Shown here: positions 1 to 9,400 of the stretch, piece after piece
Numbering within the stretch: the stretch's first letter is position 1
Layout of the letters: each line of letters starts with the position of its first letter
Source of the DNA: Dechloromonas hortensis
GTDB lineage: Bacteria; Pseudomonadota; Gammaproteobacteria; Burkholderiales; Rhodocyclaceae
Length of the DNA: 64,000 nt
Direction: 5' to 3'
Assembly (NCBI RefSeq): GCF_009469765.1
Contig: NZ_SSSQ01000002.1
Location: forward strand, 248,001 to 312,000
Program-made: the position numbers and the translations under genes
Notes under the pieces: generated by a model
Database searches by the model: none
Told to the model about the DNA's origin: nothing
Seen by the model: the letters and a program-made list of their open reading frames with translations, nothing else

Positions 1-149
1 CGATGTCCGATGAGGATGCTCTCATTGCCATTCGCCAGACCATTCTGGGAGTTATTAGTAACGATGCGTTAGCAGCTGCGCTGGAAGCTGATGGCGGTGA
101 GCCGGTTGAAGCTGCTTCAGATGCCGGTGTGCAGGAAGAAAACCAATGA
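1..149 (+). CDS. jetB: Wadjet subunit JetB, C-terminal 48 residues (partial)
   Basis: The frame is open from the window edge to a TGA at 147-149 and gives 48 residues rich in Ala, Glu and Asp. The TGA overlaps the ATG of the next gene (ATGA), as is usual inside jet operons. In Wadjet the gene before the SMC-like JetC is JetB, a MukE-like winged-helix protein (DUF4194) that joins the kleisin JetA to the JetC heads. The identification rests almost entirely on position. The visible tail is not diagnostic, so the start, length and Wadjet type cannot be judged. Confidence 0.6.
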   Translation, partial: MSDEDALIAIRQTILGVISNDALAAALEADGGEPVEAASDAGVQEENQ

Positions 150-3100
150 AACTGGAGTCACTTATTCTCGTTAACTGGGGCTCACTGCGTTGCGGCGAAT
201 ACCCAATGGGAAACATGACTCTCCTGACGGGGCCCACTGGTTCAGGAAAGTCGACCATGCTGGACGCTCTTCAGACTGGCATGACTGCTATCTATCAGCA
301 CATATTCAGCTACAACCCAGGGCAGGATGAAACAACTCAGTCGGCACGCAATGGGAAAACCAAGCGAACTCTTTGGTCCTACATCGTAGGTGCCGAAGAT
401 AATCTCTTCGCTCGTCCTGACGGTGCTCATGGCTATGTCGGTCTGGTGTTTAAGCCTAGCGAGGGCGAAGAGGGCGGGAAGAGCTTTACCGCTCTCGTTG
501 CAGCGGCAGCCAGGGTAGATGGGTCAGGAGAGCGTCGTCAGGCCGTGCAAGAGCGATTGGCATTGTTAATCATTGATGATGCAGAGCTCCGCATGGACGA
601 CCTGGTTAAGTTGGACCTTGAAGGCAACATGCAGGTGGTTGAGGTCGAGAAAATCGAATCCCATCTAAAGGCGCTGTATCCAAAGGTTCACAATTTTCGT
701 GACAACAAGCGCGAATACCTTTGTCAGCTTTACGGCCGTTTTCGTGGGCAAAAAGTTGTGTCCTTTACCGAGGCTGAAGCTGCCGCAAAAGCTTGGTGTC
801 AGGCTATTGCTCACAAGCCAATCGGCAGCGTCGATGAACTCGTAAAGACCCAGATTCTGGAGCACGACCCTCAGCAGCTATCTCAGCGTATCTCTCAAAT
901 CAGCGACCTGGTCCGCCAAGTCCACAATTTGCGTAAAGAAGGTGAGCGGCTCGAAGCTAACATTGGTAGGTTGAAGGTTCTCGGAGGGGCAATAGCTCAG
1001 GCTACTGATGCCTACGAGAAAGCAACGGTGTATCAGGTGCTATCATCCAAGCGGCTACTTGCTGAAGATGAACGCCTCCTCGCGCAAGCGAACGACCGAA
1101 TTGTCGAGCTCAATACGAAGATTGAGTCAGAAAACGAAGTCGTTAGACAAGCCACCAGCGACAAGAAAACTCACCATGAAAGCCTGGTGAAAATTGAAGC
1201 AAAACTCTCCGGTATTCCTGCTGCAAATGAAAAAGCTCGTTTGGATGAGCGGGAAAATCGCGCCTATCAATCTTTGAAGGATGGTCTGGCGGAGTTGGTG
1301 ACTGCGCTATCTCATGTCGTAGCCCTTCAGAGTGCAGCGAACCAGTTAATAGCATTACCTATCCCTCACGACTTTAGGACTATTCAGGCGTCTGCAACGG
1401 CGATTGGAAATGAACTCTCCAAGTTACGCCGTCTTCCGATTCAGGAATGGAAGGAGCAGCTAGTGAAGTTCTTGGGGCAGGAGTCCCTTGAAGAAACTCT
1501 CACCATCTCGAAGGCATTGCGCGACCTCGAGAATATTGCTGATAACTTCGATGCCCTGTATGAGGTGATGTCTGGGGCTACTGACAGTTTTGTGTCAGCC
1601 GTGAATGGACAGTTGGGGGCGCTGCAGTCACTACAGGAAGCTGCATCTGGTCGGGAAAGGGATGCAGCCGAACGTAAAAGAAACTTGGCGGAAGGTGGTG
1701 CTGATTACCCAAGAGAAGTGCAATACGCACTCAAGTCGTTCCGCAGTGAGTTGCCACATATTCCAATACAAGTTCTTTGCGATTTGATTGAGCCTGTTGA
1801 TATTGACTGGATGCCTGCTATCGAAGGGTATTTAGACGGTGCCCGCTTTAACCTGATTGTGCCTGAGAGCGACGAAGAGGCAGCAACGCGCTTCGTAAAG
1901 GGCCGCTTCCCTCGGGTACGAGTTATCCAGGGCGCCTTGTGCAGAAGAAAAGCCAAGCCAGAATTGGTGCCGAACGACTCAATTATTCATGAATTGGCGA
2001 CGGACCATCCAGTCGCTAAGGCCTATCTAGTTGAGCAATACGGTCCCGTGGTGAAGGTCCATGACTTTGAAACTCTTCGCTACACCTCCCGAGGTTTGAT
2101 GAAGGATGGTCGTGCTGCGGGTAGTCGTACCTTTTTTACAGCACATGCCGAGAATTTGGTCTTCGGCAAGGCGCAGCAAGCCAAGGCTCGAGAGGAGGCA
2201 GAGGCCGACCACTTGGCTGCCATGGAAGCCCTTTCCAAGATAGAGCAGCAGCGACTGGGGTTGGGGGCGCTACTTGGCGTTGTGAAACAAGGGAAGCTGC
2301 CGAATTTTGATGCCACATCCTCAGCGAGTCAGGCTGTATCGGACATTGAGCTTATTTGGGAGGATGTAAAGCGTCTGGACCTAACGGAAGTCAAAGCTCT
2401 GATTGGCGAGAAGGAAGTCCTGGATATTCAAATCGCTCGTTGTGAAACCTCGATTACCGGGGCTAACCAGCGGATTGGTGAGTTCAGGACTCAAATTACC
2501 TCTCAGCAAACAACAGTTAGCCAGAAAGAAGCAGCTATTCCCAATCGTAAAGCACGAGTTAGGGAGGAGCTCGGAAAACTCAAAGCGCTTACTGAGGTAA
2601 ACGCTGCTCTTTCATTCATCTCTATGGAAGAGCAGGTCGATGCCTTGCTTGTCACAGGCGAAGGGCCTCAAAATTTACAGGAAGCGGTGCAGCGTCTTGA
2701 GTTGAGTGCGCGAGATTTCACGAGTGACGTGAGAGAAGGAGTCGGGGAGTACAACCAGTACGCGCGACAAGACGAAAAGCTAGAGTTTCCCTATGGCGAA
2801 CATCGGGAAGGTAACTTTGGGCCAGTTTACGGTCTGCTGGTGAAGTTGCACGCCAACGTACGGGAGCAGCTTCGCACCCAGAAAGATATTGGTCTCTACA
2901 AAAACCTCGAGCAGCTAAGGTTGGCAGAAGACTCATTCCGGGATGTCTTCACTAAGCAGTTCTGTTACGAAATTCGTAACTCCGTCGACTCTGGCATTCG
3001 CACTCTTAAAGCACTGAACATAGAACTGGAAAAGCTGAAATTTGGAACAGATAAGTTTCGAATTGATTGGTCGGGTTGGGTCTCGGAATTTGAGGAGTAT

Positions 3101-3772
3101 TACAAGTTCTTTAGCGCAGCGCATGACCTTGCTGAAGCACAAGAGTCTCGTGGTTTGTTTGACCAAGAAGCCTTGAGTCCGGAGAATTGCGTCGTGCGGG
3201 ACAAGCTCTTGGACCTGCTCCTATCGAATGACCAGGAGCGAGCTCAGAAGGAGCTTCAGCGGATTGCTGACTACCGCAACTATCGTCGTTACGAAATCTG
3301 GAAGGAATCTGATTCCGGCTCAAAAATCGCCTTGTCACAGTGGGGCACGGGCTCGGGCGGACAGCTAGAAACGCCAGCCTACATTGTGCGTGCGGCAGTC
3401 GTGACAAATAGACTTAAGCATTTTGAGAAGGGAACCAATCTCAAGCTGCTAGTGAATGACGAGTCTTTTGCGAAGATGGACGAAGGGCGCGCACATGACG
3501 TTATGAAGTTCATCAGAGACAGCTTGGGCATGCAGTTGATTTGTGCGATGCCGACTAAGCATGCTGGTGCTCTCAAATCCGAATTCACCAGAGAGTGGTG
3601 TTTCACTAGGACCGAGGCTGAAGCTAATGGGGAAGTTGACTTCATCTCTGAGGCAGATGAGCGTGAATTGAATACTGACAAGCTTCGCGAACTTTGGGAG
3701 GCAAGACGTCAGGACGTACGCCAACAGGCTCAGCTAATGTTCGAAGCTGCTGAGGCCAAGGAGGTCGCATGA
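146..3772 (+). CDS. jetC: Wadjet SMC-like ATPase JetC
   Basis: This 1,208-residue protein has MukB/SbcC-like architecture: ATPase halves at the two ends and long charged, heptad-like coiled coils between. The Walker A motif GPTGSGKST is at residues 29-37. The ABC signature-like GTGSGGQ is at 1067-1073 and the Walker B segment LLVNDES, with D1105 and E1106, follows. In Wadjet, JetABC forms an SMC complex that extrudes DNA loops and senses small circular plasmids, which JetD then cuts. The ATG overlaps the upstream stop and the gene overlaps jetD by four bases, so expression is translationally coupled. It might be another SMC-nuclease system, but JetD immediately downstream makes Wadjet far more likely. 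No frameshift or missing motif is seen. Confidence 0.9.
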   Translation: MKLESLILVNWGSLRCGEYPMGNMTLLTGPTGSGKSTMLDALQTGMTAIYQHIFSYNPGQDETTQSARNGKTKRTLWSYIVGAEDNLFARPDGAHGYVGLVFKPSEGEEGGKSFTALVAAAARVDGSGERRQAVQERLALLIIDDAELRMDDLVKLDLEGNMQVVEVEKIESHLKALYPKVHNFRDNKREYLCQLYGRFRGQKVVSFTEAEAAAKAWCQAIAHKPIGSVDELVKTQILEHDPQQLSQRISQISDLVRQVHNLRKEGERLEANIGRLKVLGGAIAQATDAYEKATVYQVLSSKRLLAEDERLLAQANDRIVELNTKIESENEVVRQATSDKKTHHESLVKIEAKLSGIPAANEKARLDERENRAYQSLKDGLAELVTALSHVVALQSAANQLIALPIPHDFRTIQASATAIGNELSKLRRLPIQEWKEQLVKFLGQESLEETLTISKALRDLENIADNFDALYEVMSGATDSFVSAVNGQLGALQSLQEAASGRERDAAERKRNLAEGGADYPREVQYALKSFRSELPHIPIQVLCDLIEPVDIDWMPAIEGYLDGARFNLIVPESDEEAATRFVKGRFPRVRVIQGALCRRKAKPELVPNDSIIHELATDHPVAKAYLVEQYGPVVKVHDFETLRYTSRGLMKDGRAAGSRTFFTAHAENLVFGKAQQAKAREEAEADHLAAMEALSKIEQQRLGLGALLGVVKQGKLPNFDATSSASQAVSDIELIWEDVKRLDLTEVKALIGEKEVLDIQIARCETSITGANQRIGEFRTQITSQQTTVSQKEAAIPNRKARVREELGKLKALTEVNAALSFISMEEQVDALLVTGEGPQNLQEAVQRLELSARDFTSDVREGVGEYNQYARQDEKLEFPYGEHREGNFGPVYGLLVKLHANVREQLRTQKDIGLYKNLEQLRLAEDSFRDVFTKQFCYEIRNSVDSGIRTLKALNIELEKLKFGTDKFRIDWSGWVSEFEEYYKFFSAAHDLAEAQESRGLFDQEALSPENCVVRDKLLDLLLSNDQERAQKELQRIADYRNYRRYEIWKESDSGSKIALSQWGTGSGGQLETPAYIVRAAVVTNRLKHFEKGTNLKLLVNDESFAKMDEGRAHDVMKFIRDSLGMQLICAMPTKHAGALKSEFTREWCFTRTEAEANGEVDFISEADERELNTDKLRELWEARRQDVRQQAQLMFEAAEAKEVA

Positions 3773-4905
3773 CCGAACCGCTCTGGCTAAGGACTCCTGG
3801 AATACTCCAGCTTCTGAACTTTATCGTTGATAAGCTCGATGCTGCTGATGCTCAGGGCAAGGCTCTTGCTCGACGAATAAAGCTTGACGGGAAGTCATTT
3901 CCTGCACTATTCAAAGCCAATTTTGAGGAGGAACGCGAACAACAGTGGGCATTCCTCGAGCAAATGATTGCCTGGGGCTGGTTCGACATGAAACTCGAGC
4001 GTGCTCAACCAGGCCTAGCTCCGTACGAGCGAAATCCCCGTCTGACTGTACAGAATGAGACTGAAATACGTCGAGTAACCGGGCGCCCGGAAAGAATAAA
4101 GTCTGCTTCGGAACTTTGGAGAGCAGCAGTTTATTCATGTCTCGCAGCAGAGGAGGCAGTGAAGGAAGCGGTTTCCCGCCTCAAAATTGATATTCCAGTG
4201 CGCTCGCCAGAGGAAATTGTTGGGCAATTAGGGCAACTAGCTTCATTGGCAAATGAGCCACTTCTCCTGCGAGAAGTGTCTGCTCGTTTGTTCTGGGGAC
4301 AATCGAAGGTACTGGATGGCCGGCAGCAGCTGGTGGCTATCCTGTTGCAGCAAGAGGAGTGTCCATTTCCGGAGATGCCGGTTCAACTGCAAGTGTTCCT
4401 GCCTCAAGACGGATTTTCTGGGGTTCTGTTCATCGAGAACCAAGCAACTTTTGAGCAGGCGACTCGAGATGGTTCTGGCCGCTACGCTAGTTTGGCGCTG
4501 GTGTTTGCATCTGGTTTCAAAGGTGGGGCCAAGCGCCTACGTTCCCCGACTGGTGCATCTGTCTACTTTGCAGCTCACGGGACTCTCGACGAAAAGCTGA
4601 CGGCAAAATTTCTTGGCTGGCTACGCGCAAGCGTGAAGTTACGTAGTTGGTTCTGGGGTGACTTAGATTATTCAGGGATGCGCATCCTTGCTGCCCTTCG
4701 AGATGTTTTTGATGGACTTTCTGCTTGGGAACCCGGTTACCAACCTATGCTGGAGCGTTTACACAATGGGGAGGGCCATGCTCCTGATGAGGCAGGGAAA
4801 GGCAAACAGACATCTATCGAAAGCACAGGATGTTCGTACGCAGATGAGCAGCTCTTAGCAGGGATACGAAGCTCAGGATGTTTCTTAGACCAAGAAGTCG
4901 TCTAG
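3769..4905 (+). CDS. jetD: Wadjet nuclease JetD (Toprim-containing)
   Basis: At 378 residues the protein is full length for JetD (DUF3322/DUF2220). Near residues 295-301 it has FWGDLDY, the acidic DxD (D298, D300) of the topoisomerase-VI-like Toprim fold that coordinates metal for cleavage. It ends in the family-typical aromatic/acidic tail. The start is supported by AAGGAGG at 3758-3764 and by a four-base overlap with jetC. In characterised Wadjet, JetD cuts plasmid DNA once the SMC motor has gone round the circle. It closes the operon, and the next gene converges from the other strand after about 160 bp. I see no clear intrinsic terminator in that gap, only a five-base-pair hairpin at 5050-5063. 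Confidence 0.9.
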   Translation: MTEPLWLRTPGILQLLNFIVDKLDAADAQGKALARRIKLDGKSFPALFKANFEEEREQQWAFLEQMIAWGWFDMKLERAQPGLAPYERNPRLTVQNETEIRRVTGRPERIKSASELWRAAVYSCLAAEEAVKEAVSRLKIDIPVRSPEEIVGQLGQLASLANEPLLLREVSARLFWGQSKVLDGRQQLVAILLQQEECPFPEMPVQLQVFLPQDGFSGVLFIENQATFEQATRDGSGRYASLALVFASGFKGGAKRLRSPTGASVYFAAHGTLDEKLTAKFLGWLRASVKLRSWFWGDLDYSGMRILAALRDVFDGLSAWEPGYQPMLERLHNGEGHAPDEAGKGKQTSIESTGCSYADEQLLAGIRSSGCFLDQEVV

Positions 4906-5066
4906 GGCTGGCTGGTGTGCCTTTATTACAGAAATATTCTGGTAGCCCTCGCAGGGATTTAGTTAATTTGCAATCTGCATTCCATTTGTCTTGAATCCCG
5001 CAGTACCGTTAATGTGAACTACCAGCTACTATTAATTTGTGTAATGGATGCAGTAAAAACTGCAAT

Positions 5067-6416
5067 TCATGTGGCTTTTTGGAGATTTTGTTTTCCAATG
5101 CCTGCTGCATTTGAATGAGTAGCAAGCTCAACAATCTTTAAAGGTACCTCTCCCACAGCTCTCGCTTGCTCAATGGTTATTTGAGTACCTGAAGTACCTA
5201 AGTCCGCTCTCAACTTCGTGAAGTCAGAACACCAGCGTTGTTCAGCATCAGTATCACGGGTCGTGTCACGTGCTGAGGCTAGTGCTACGGTGCGAACTTG
5301 GAGGCGCTCAGATTCCGCTCCTCCAAGTAGCTCAATTCCATATCCTGGGAAGTCAGGCTTCTGCACAACGACTCGACCGGCATTCGTGAGTGCAGTCGCC
5401 ATCCCTTCATTGACCGCATATCCCAGCTTGGCCAGCCCCTGTAGTACCACGTGTCGGCGCTCTGCCGCAGCTTTCTGCTTCTGCAAGGCTGATAGGCCAG
5501 TACGTGTAGCATGAAGTGCTGCCTCCATCTGTTCAGGATTGTTCGCGCCCAAAGCTGCTTGCAGTTCACGCTTGAGCCCCTCAGCATCTTTACCGAAGGC
5601 CCTTAGCTCAGCTTCGAGCAGCTTGATATTGGAGACCAGAGCACTAGAGCGAATTGCCCGGAGGCGAGCTTCATTGATTTCGATAATGAGGCTGTCGAGC
5701 CGCAGGTTGCGTTGCCCCGTATCTGGAATACCGCGTGCTGAGTCAAGACGCGTTCCAAATTCCTCGACTAAGCTTAGTGGAGCATTAAGTGACAACTCAG
5801 CAAGGCCGCGGGCAATTGCTTCAGACCTAAGGTCTGGTTTCGCGCTCGGTGCCTTCCATTGCTCAAGGGGGGCAGCAGCGATTCCTGGTTTCAGTCGATT
5901 GGCTAGCTCCCGTTGTTCAGGACTCAGCACGGTCTCCTGTGCAGGGGAAAGCGACTTGAAACACTGGGCAAGCAACTTGTCGACTTCCTCTCTACCCAAC
6001 TTGCCAGAGGCCGCCTGCTCAAGAGCCTCAAAAAGCCTCATGTCTGCCTGTGCCTTGTTGTTCTTCAATGCAGAAAGTAGCGTTCGAGCTGTATGCAAAC
6101 CAGATTCGTGGCGTGATGCTTCCCTAGCTTTAGCATCTACAAAGTCAGCTTGTCTTCTGGTTAGGTCGCTTTCCAGAAATGAAACCTCGCCATTGGCCGC
6201 GCTCATGAAAGCGTCGAACTGGTCTGAGCGGAACATGGACTCCAACTCATTGCGTCGAGCAAGAGCCTTCTCTTGGTCGCCTTTCGTGGGTTGTTCCATT
6301 CGCTGACAACTTTCTTGCCAGATAGCCAAAGCTTGGTCGAGTCTTGCCAGCACGACCAGGCATTGGCTGACACGTTCTTCCCTTGTGATGACACGAACGA
6401 CTTTTGGACCACTCAT
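5067..6416 (-). CDS. Coiled-coil protein, last gene of the candidate conflict operon
   Basis: The product is 449 residues from the ATG at 6416, which overlaps the TGA of the upstream helicase gene (ATGA). An upstream in-frame extension exists but would lie inside the helicase gene, so it is not used. The protein begins MSGPKVVRVITREE, a compact basic N-terminus. The rest is almost entirely charged alpha-helix with Leu/Ala heptads (roughly residues 20-130 and 200-330). There is no signal peptide, membrane segment or recognisable catalytic motif. I do not recognise an established function. Its fixed position and translational coupling suggest it is a structural or sensor partner of the helicase-nuclease or AAA+ protein. 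A SMC-like role is not supported because no Walker motif is present. Confidence 0.85.
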   Translation of the reverse strand: MSGPKVVRVITREERVSQCLVVLARLDQALAIWQESCQRMEQPTKGDQEKALARRNELESMFRSDQFDAFMSAANGEVSFLESDLTRRQADFVDAKAREASRHESGLHTARTLLSALKNNKAQADMRLFEALEQAASGKLGREEVDKLLAQCFKSLSPAQETVLSPEQRELANRLKPGIAAAPLEQWKAPSAKPDLRSEAIARGLAELSLNAPLSLVEEFGTRLDSARGIPDTGQRNLRLDSLIIEINEARLRAIRSSALVSNIKLLEAELRAFGKDAEGLKRELQAALGANNPEQMEAALHATRTGLSALQKQKAAAERRHVVLQGLAKLGYAVNEGMATALTNAGRVVVQKPDFPGYGIELLGGAESERLQVRTVALASARDTTRDTDAEQRWCSDFTKLRADLGTSGTQITIEQARAVGEVPLKIVELATHSNAAGIGKQNLQKAT

Positions 6417-9400
6417 GTTGCAGTTTCCATATTGATTGCTCTCGAAACAGCATCGAGCAGCCGCCGACGCTCTTGTTCGGGGTCTTGATACCAATCTTGA
6501 GAAGATACTCTATGGATGACAGGGATTGCCCGGTTGAGCACCTTGGTGCGCCAAACTTCACGTGCTCGAGCGAATCCAAGCAACGGATGTCGCGGGGCGT
6601 CACATTCGATGCCTAACGCAAACAGTCCTGTTTCAGGATGCTCAATAGCGTAATCGACGGCAAATGCGTCTCCCTCTTCTGTGACCTTTACCTTATGTCC
6701 GAGGGTATGAATGTACTCACCGACTGAGTGGTAGAAGCCGTCATCTGCACGCTTCATCAGGGCGGAGGTGCTGGTCTCACGCAAAACGGTCATCCGAGAC
6801 AGCAAGGTATTGGCGAAGCTCAACTCACCCGAGGAAATAGCACGCGCGTACTCCATGTAGCCCTGTAAGAAGTCCCGGGGAGTTGAAGGTGGATGCCGCG
6901 TAGTCAGCAAGTCGGAGATTTCGGCAATCGGCATCGATGTAACCATGATGACCTTCTTCCTTGAACGGGTTACCGCAACGTTAAGTCGTCGCTCCCCCCC
7001 TTTTTGGCCCAATACCCCGAAGTTTCGTATGAAGGAGCCCTGTTTGTTGCGACCAAAGGTCGACGAGAAGATGATGATGTCCCGTTCGTCCCCCTGCACG
7101 TTCTCAACGTTTTTGACGAAAACCCCCATGTCCTCGCCATCCTCATGGCGTTCACTCTCAAGGCGATAGGCTTCACGGAATGCAAAGTCGTTCTGGGCGC
7201 GAAGTTCTAGGGCCTCCTCAATGAGGTCAGCCTGCTTGCGGTTAAACGTCACGACCCCGACGGACGGCCGCTTGTCGTAGTCCAGTTCCCATAGTTCAGC
7301 CAAGATTTCGACGACCTTTGCTGCCTCGATAGGGTTGGTCTGCTCTTGGTAAATGCCATCGACACGAATCATTTCGATGGGTTTGGAGCTGAGTACAACC
7401 GAGTCAGGATGCCTTACAGGGACGCTCAAATCATTTCCGTAAAAGGCCGCATTAGAGTAGCCAATGAGTTCGCGGAAAGCAGAGCGGTAGTGAATCTTGA
7501 GTCTTGTGTTTGGCATGCATGTTCGAGCCAACTGAAGCAGGTCTGGGCAATCTTTTATCTCACGCCGGTTCCAGGTTTCATCAAAACTGTCTCGCTCTTC
7601 ATCGGTTGCATCTTCATTCGGCATCTCGCCATCGAAAATATTTGCCTCATCGCTCTCAAGCTTGCTGGTAAAGAAGGCGGTCGGGGGCATCTGCTTTTCG
7701 TCACCGCTTACAACGGTAACCTTGGCTCTAAAGAGGGATGGCAATGCAAACTCCACGGGCATCTGGGAGGCTTCGTCGTAGATGACTGTGTCGAACATTG
7801 CAGCCTTCAAGGGCAAAACGCGGCTTGCCACGTCAGGGTTCATTAGCCAGACGGGCCTCAATTTCATCAGGCCAAGATTGCCGCCCAAATCAATGAACTC
7901 GCGCAACCTTCTGCTTCGTTGCCCTGACAGACGTGTTATGTCTTCCCATTCACGACGTGGCCGAATGGCCTGAGTGTCAAAGTCGTTCTTAAGCAACTCA
8001 CGGTTCAGCAGGCGCATCTCTACATCCAGTTTTTCCAGTGTATTAATTTTCGATTCAAGTTCGGTTCGTTCTAATGTGAGTTCCGGAACTGACTGCTGCA
8101 GAGAGTGTTTCCAGCCCAGTCGAGCTTCACGGTTGAGAATCCGGCGAACTTCGTTTTCGAGTTTTCCTGTTGAGATTGCATCAAGATTGGCTTCTTTGCT
8201 GCGCAGTGAAATGAACACAGTCGCCGCTAGTTCGCTGAGATGTTGAGCCCTTCCTCTGAAGTATTGATATGCTGATAGCGAAGGTAAGGCTGCTTCGATT
8301 GGATGAATGAGAGGGGCGTTTGCCTGATTTTTTGCAATCGCTGTGCTGCAGGCGACAAACCATTCTGGTGTAATCCAACTCTCTAGTTGCTTGAGTGCCT
8401 TCACACTATCAAGCCTAGCTTCACAGCGTGCGAATGCGGCATCGAACTCAGCAAAGAGCCGCATAACGACATCCCGGCTTCCAGCGAGGGCAGCTGTATC
8501 CATCCTTTCTTGCCATGGTGCAGAGCTTAGATGTGAGGCATAGGTTGCGGTCTGCTGGAGCAAGCCCAAAGAGACCGAAGCCGTTTTTAGCAATGTTGGA
8601 CCTGAGCCCGCCTCTAAGTCTGGTAGGTGAAGCTTGCGATGAATCTCCTCAAGCTCCGCACGAAGCGGGCGCCAGCGCAGTTCCAGTGATGCTGAGGCAA
8701 CTAAGGCCGCGAAGCGCTCAGGCGTCCCTCTGTCGCTGAGACTGATTAGGAACTGGACCAACTTACGCTTGCGTATGGCTCGGAAAGGATTCAACTTGCC
8801 GAAAAAGCTTGTAGGAACGAGAGCCTCGTTTGCCAAGGTCAGCGCTTCTTGCAGCTTTTCTACCGGGACTCTACTTAACGACGGCGACATACTGCTGTCG
8901 TAGTCAGCTTCGCGGCAAGTGCTTAGAGCGTCGCGGATTTGAGTCAATTCGGCAATAAGTTTGTCGCCAGCGAATGCAGACCCATCCGTGGACCTGAAGA
9001 GTGGCAGCCACCGAGCGAGCAGGACTCTTTGATGGTCTGAAAGCCCGAGAACCTCGTTACCGTAAGCTCCGAGCCAAGTTCGGTGAGGGGTAGGGTCATC
9101 CACCTCAAAGCTGGCTTGGCGCGTGGTTATCACGACAGCACGCAGTGCTTCTGCCTTGGAAAAAGCCTCGAAGGATTTTGAGAAATCAGAAATCGTGGCT
9201 TGGTCTGGAGTGAAGGGCACCAAATTATTAAGTGCGCTACCTTCAAATCGGGCTGGCAGCCAGTAACGTGCTAATGGAGCCAGCTCTTCCTCAAGAGATG
9301 CAAGTTCGCCGACGTTGAGCTTTACTAGGATTGGACGAAGGGAGGGTACATCTAGGGGAGTTCGTGGAGCCTCAAGCTTGATGAGCTCACCGAGAAGGAC

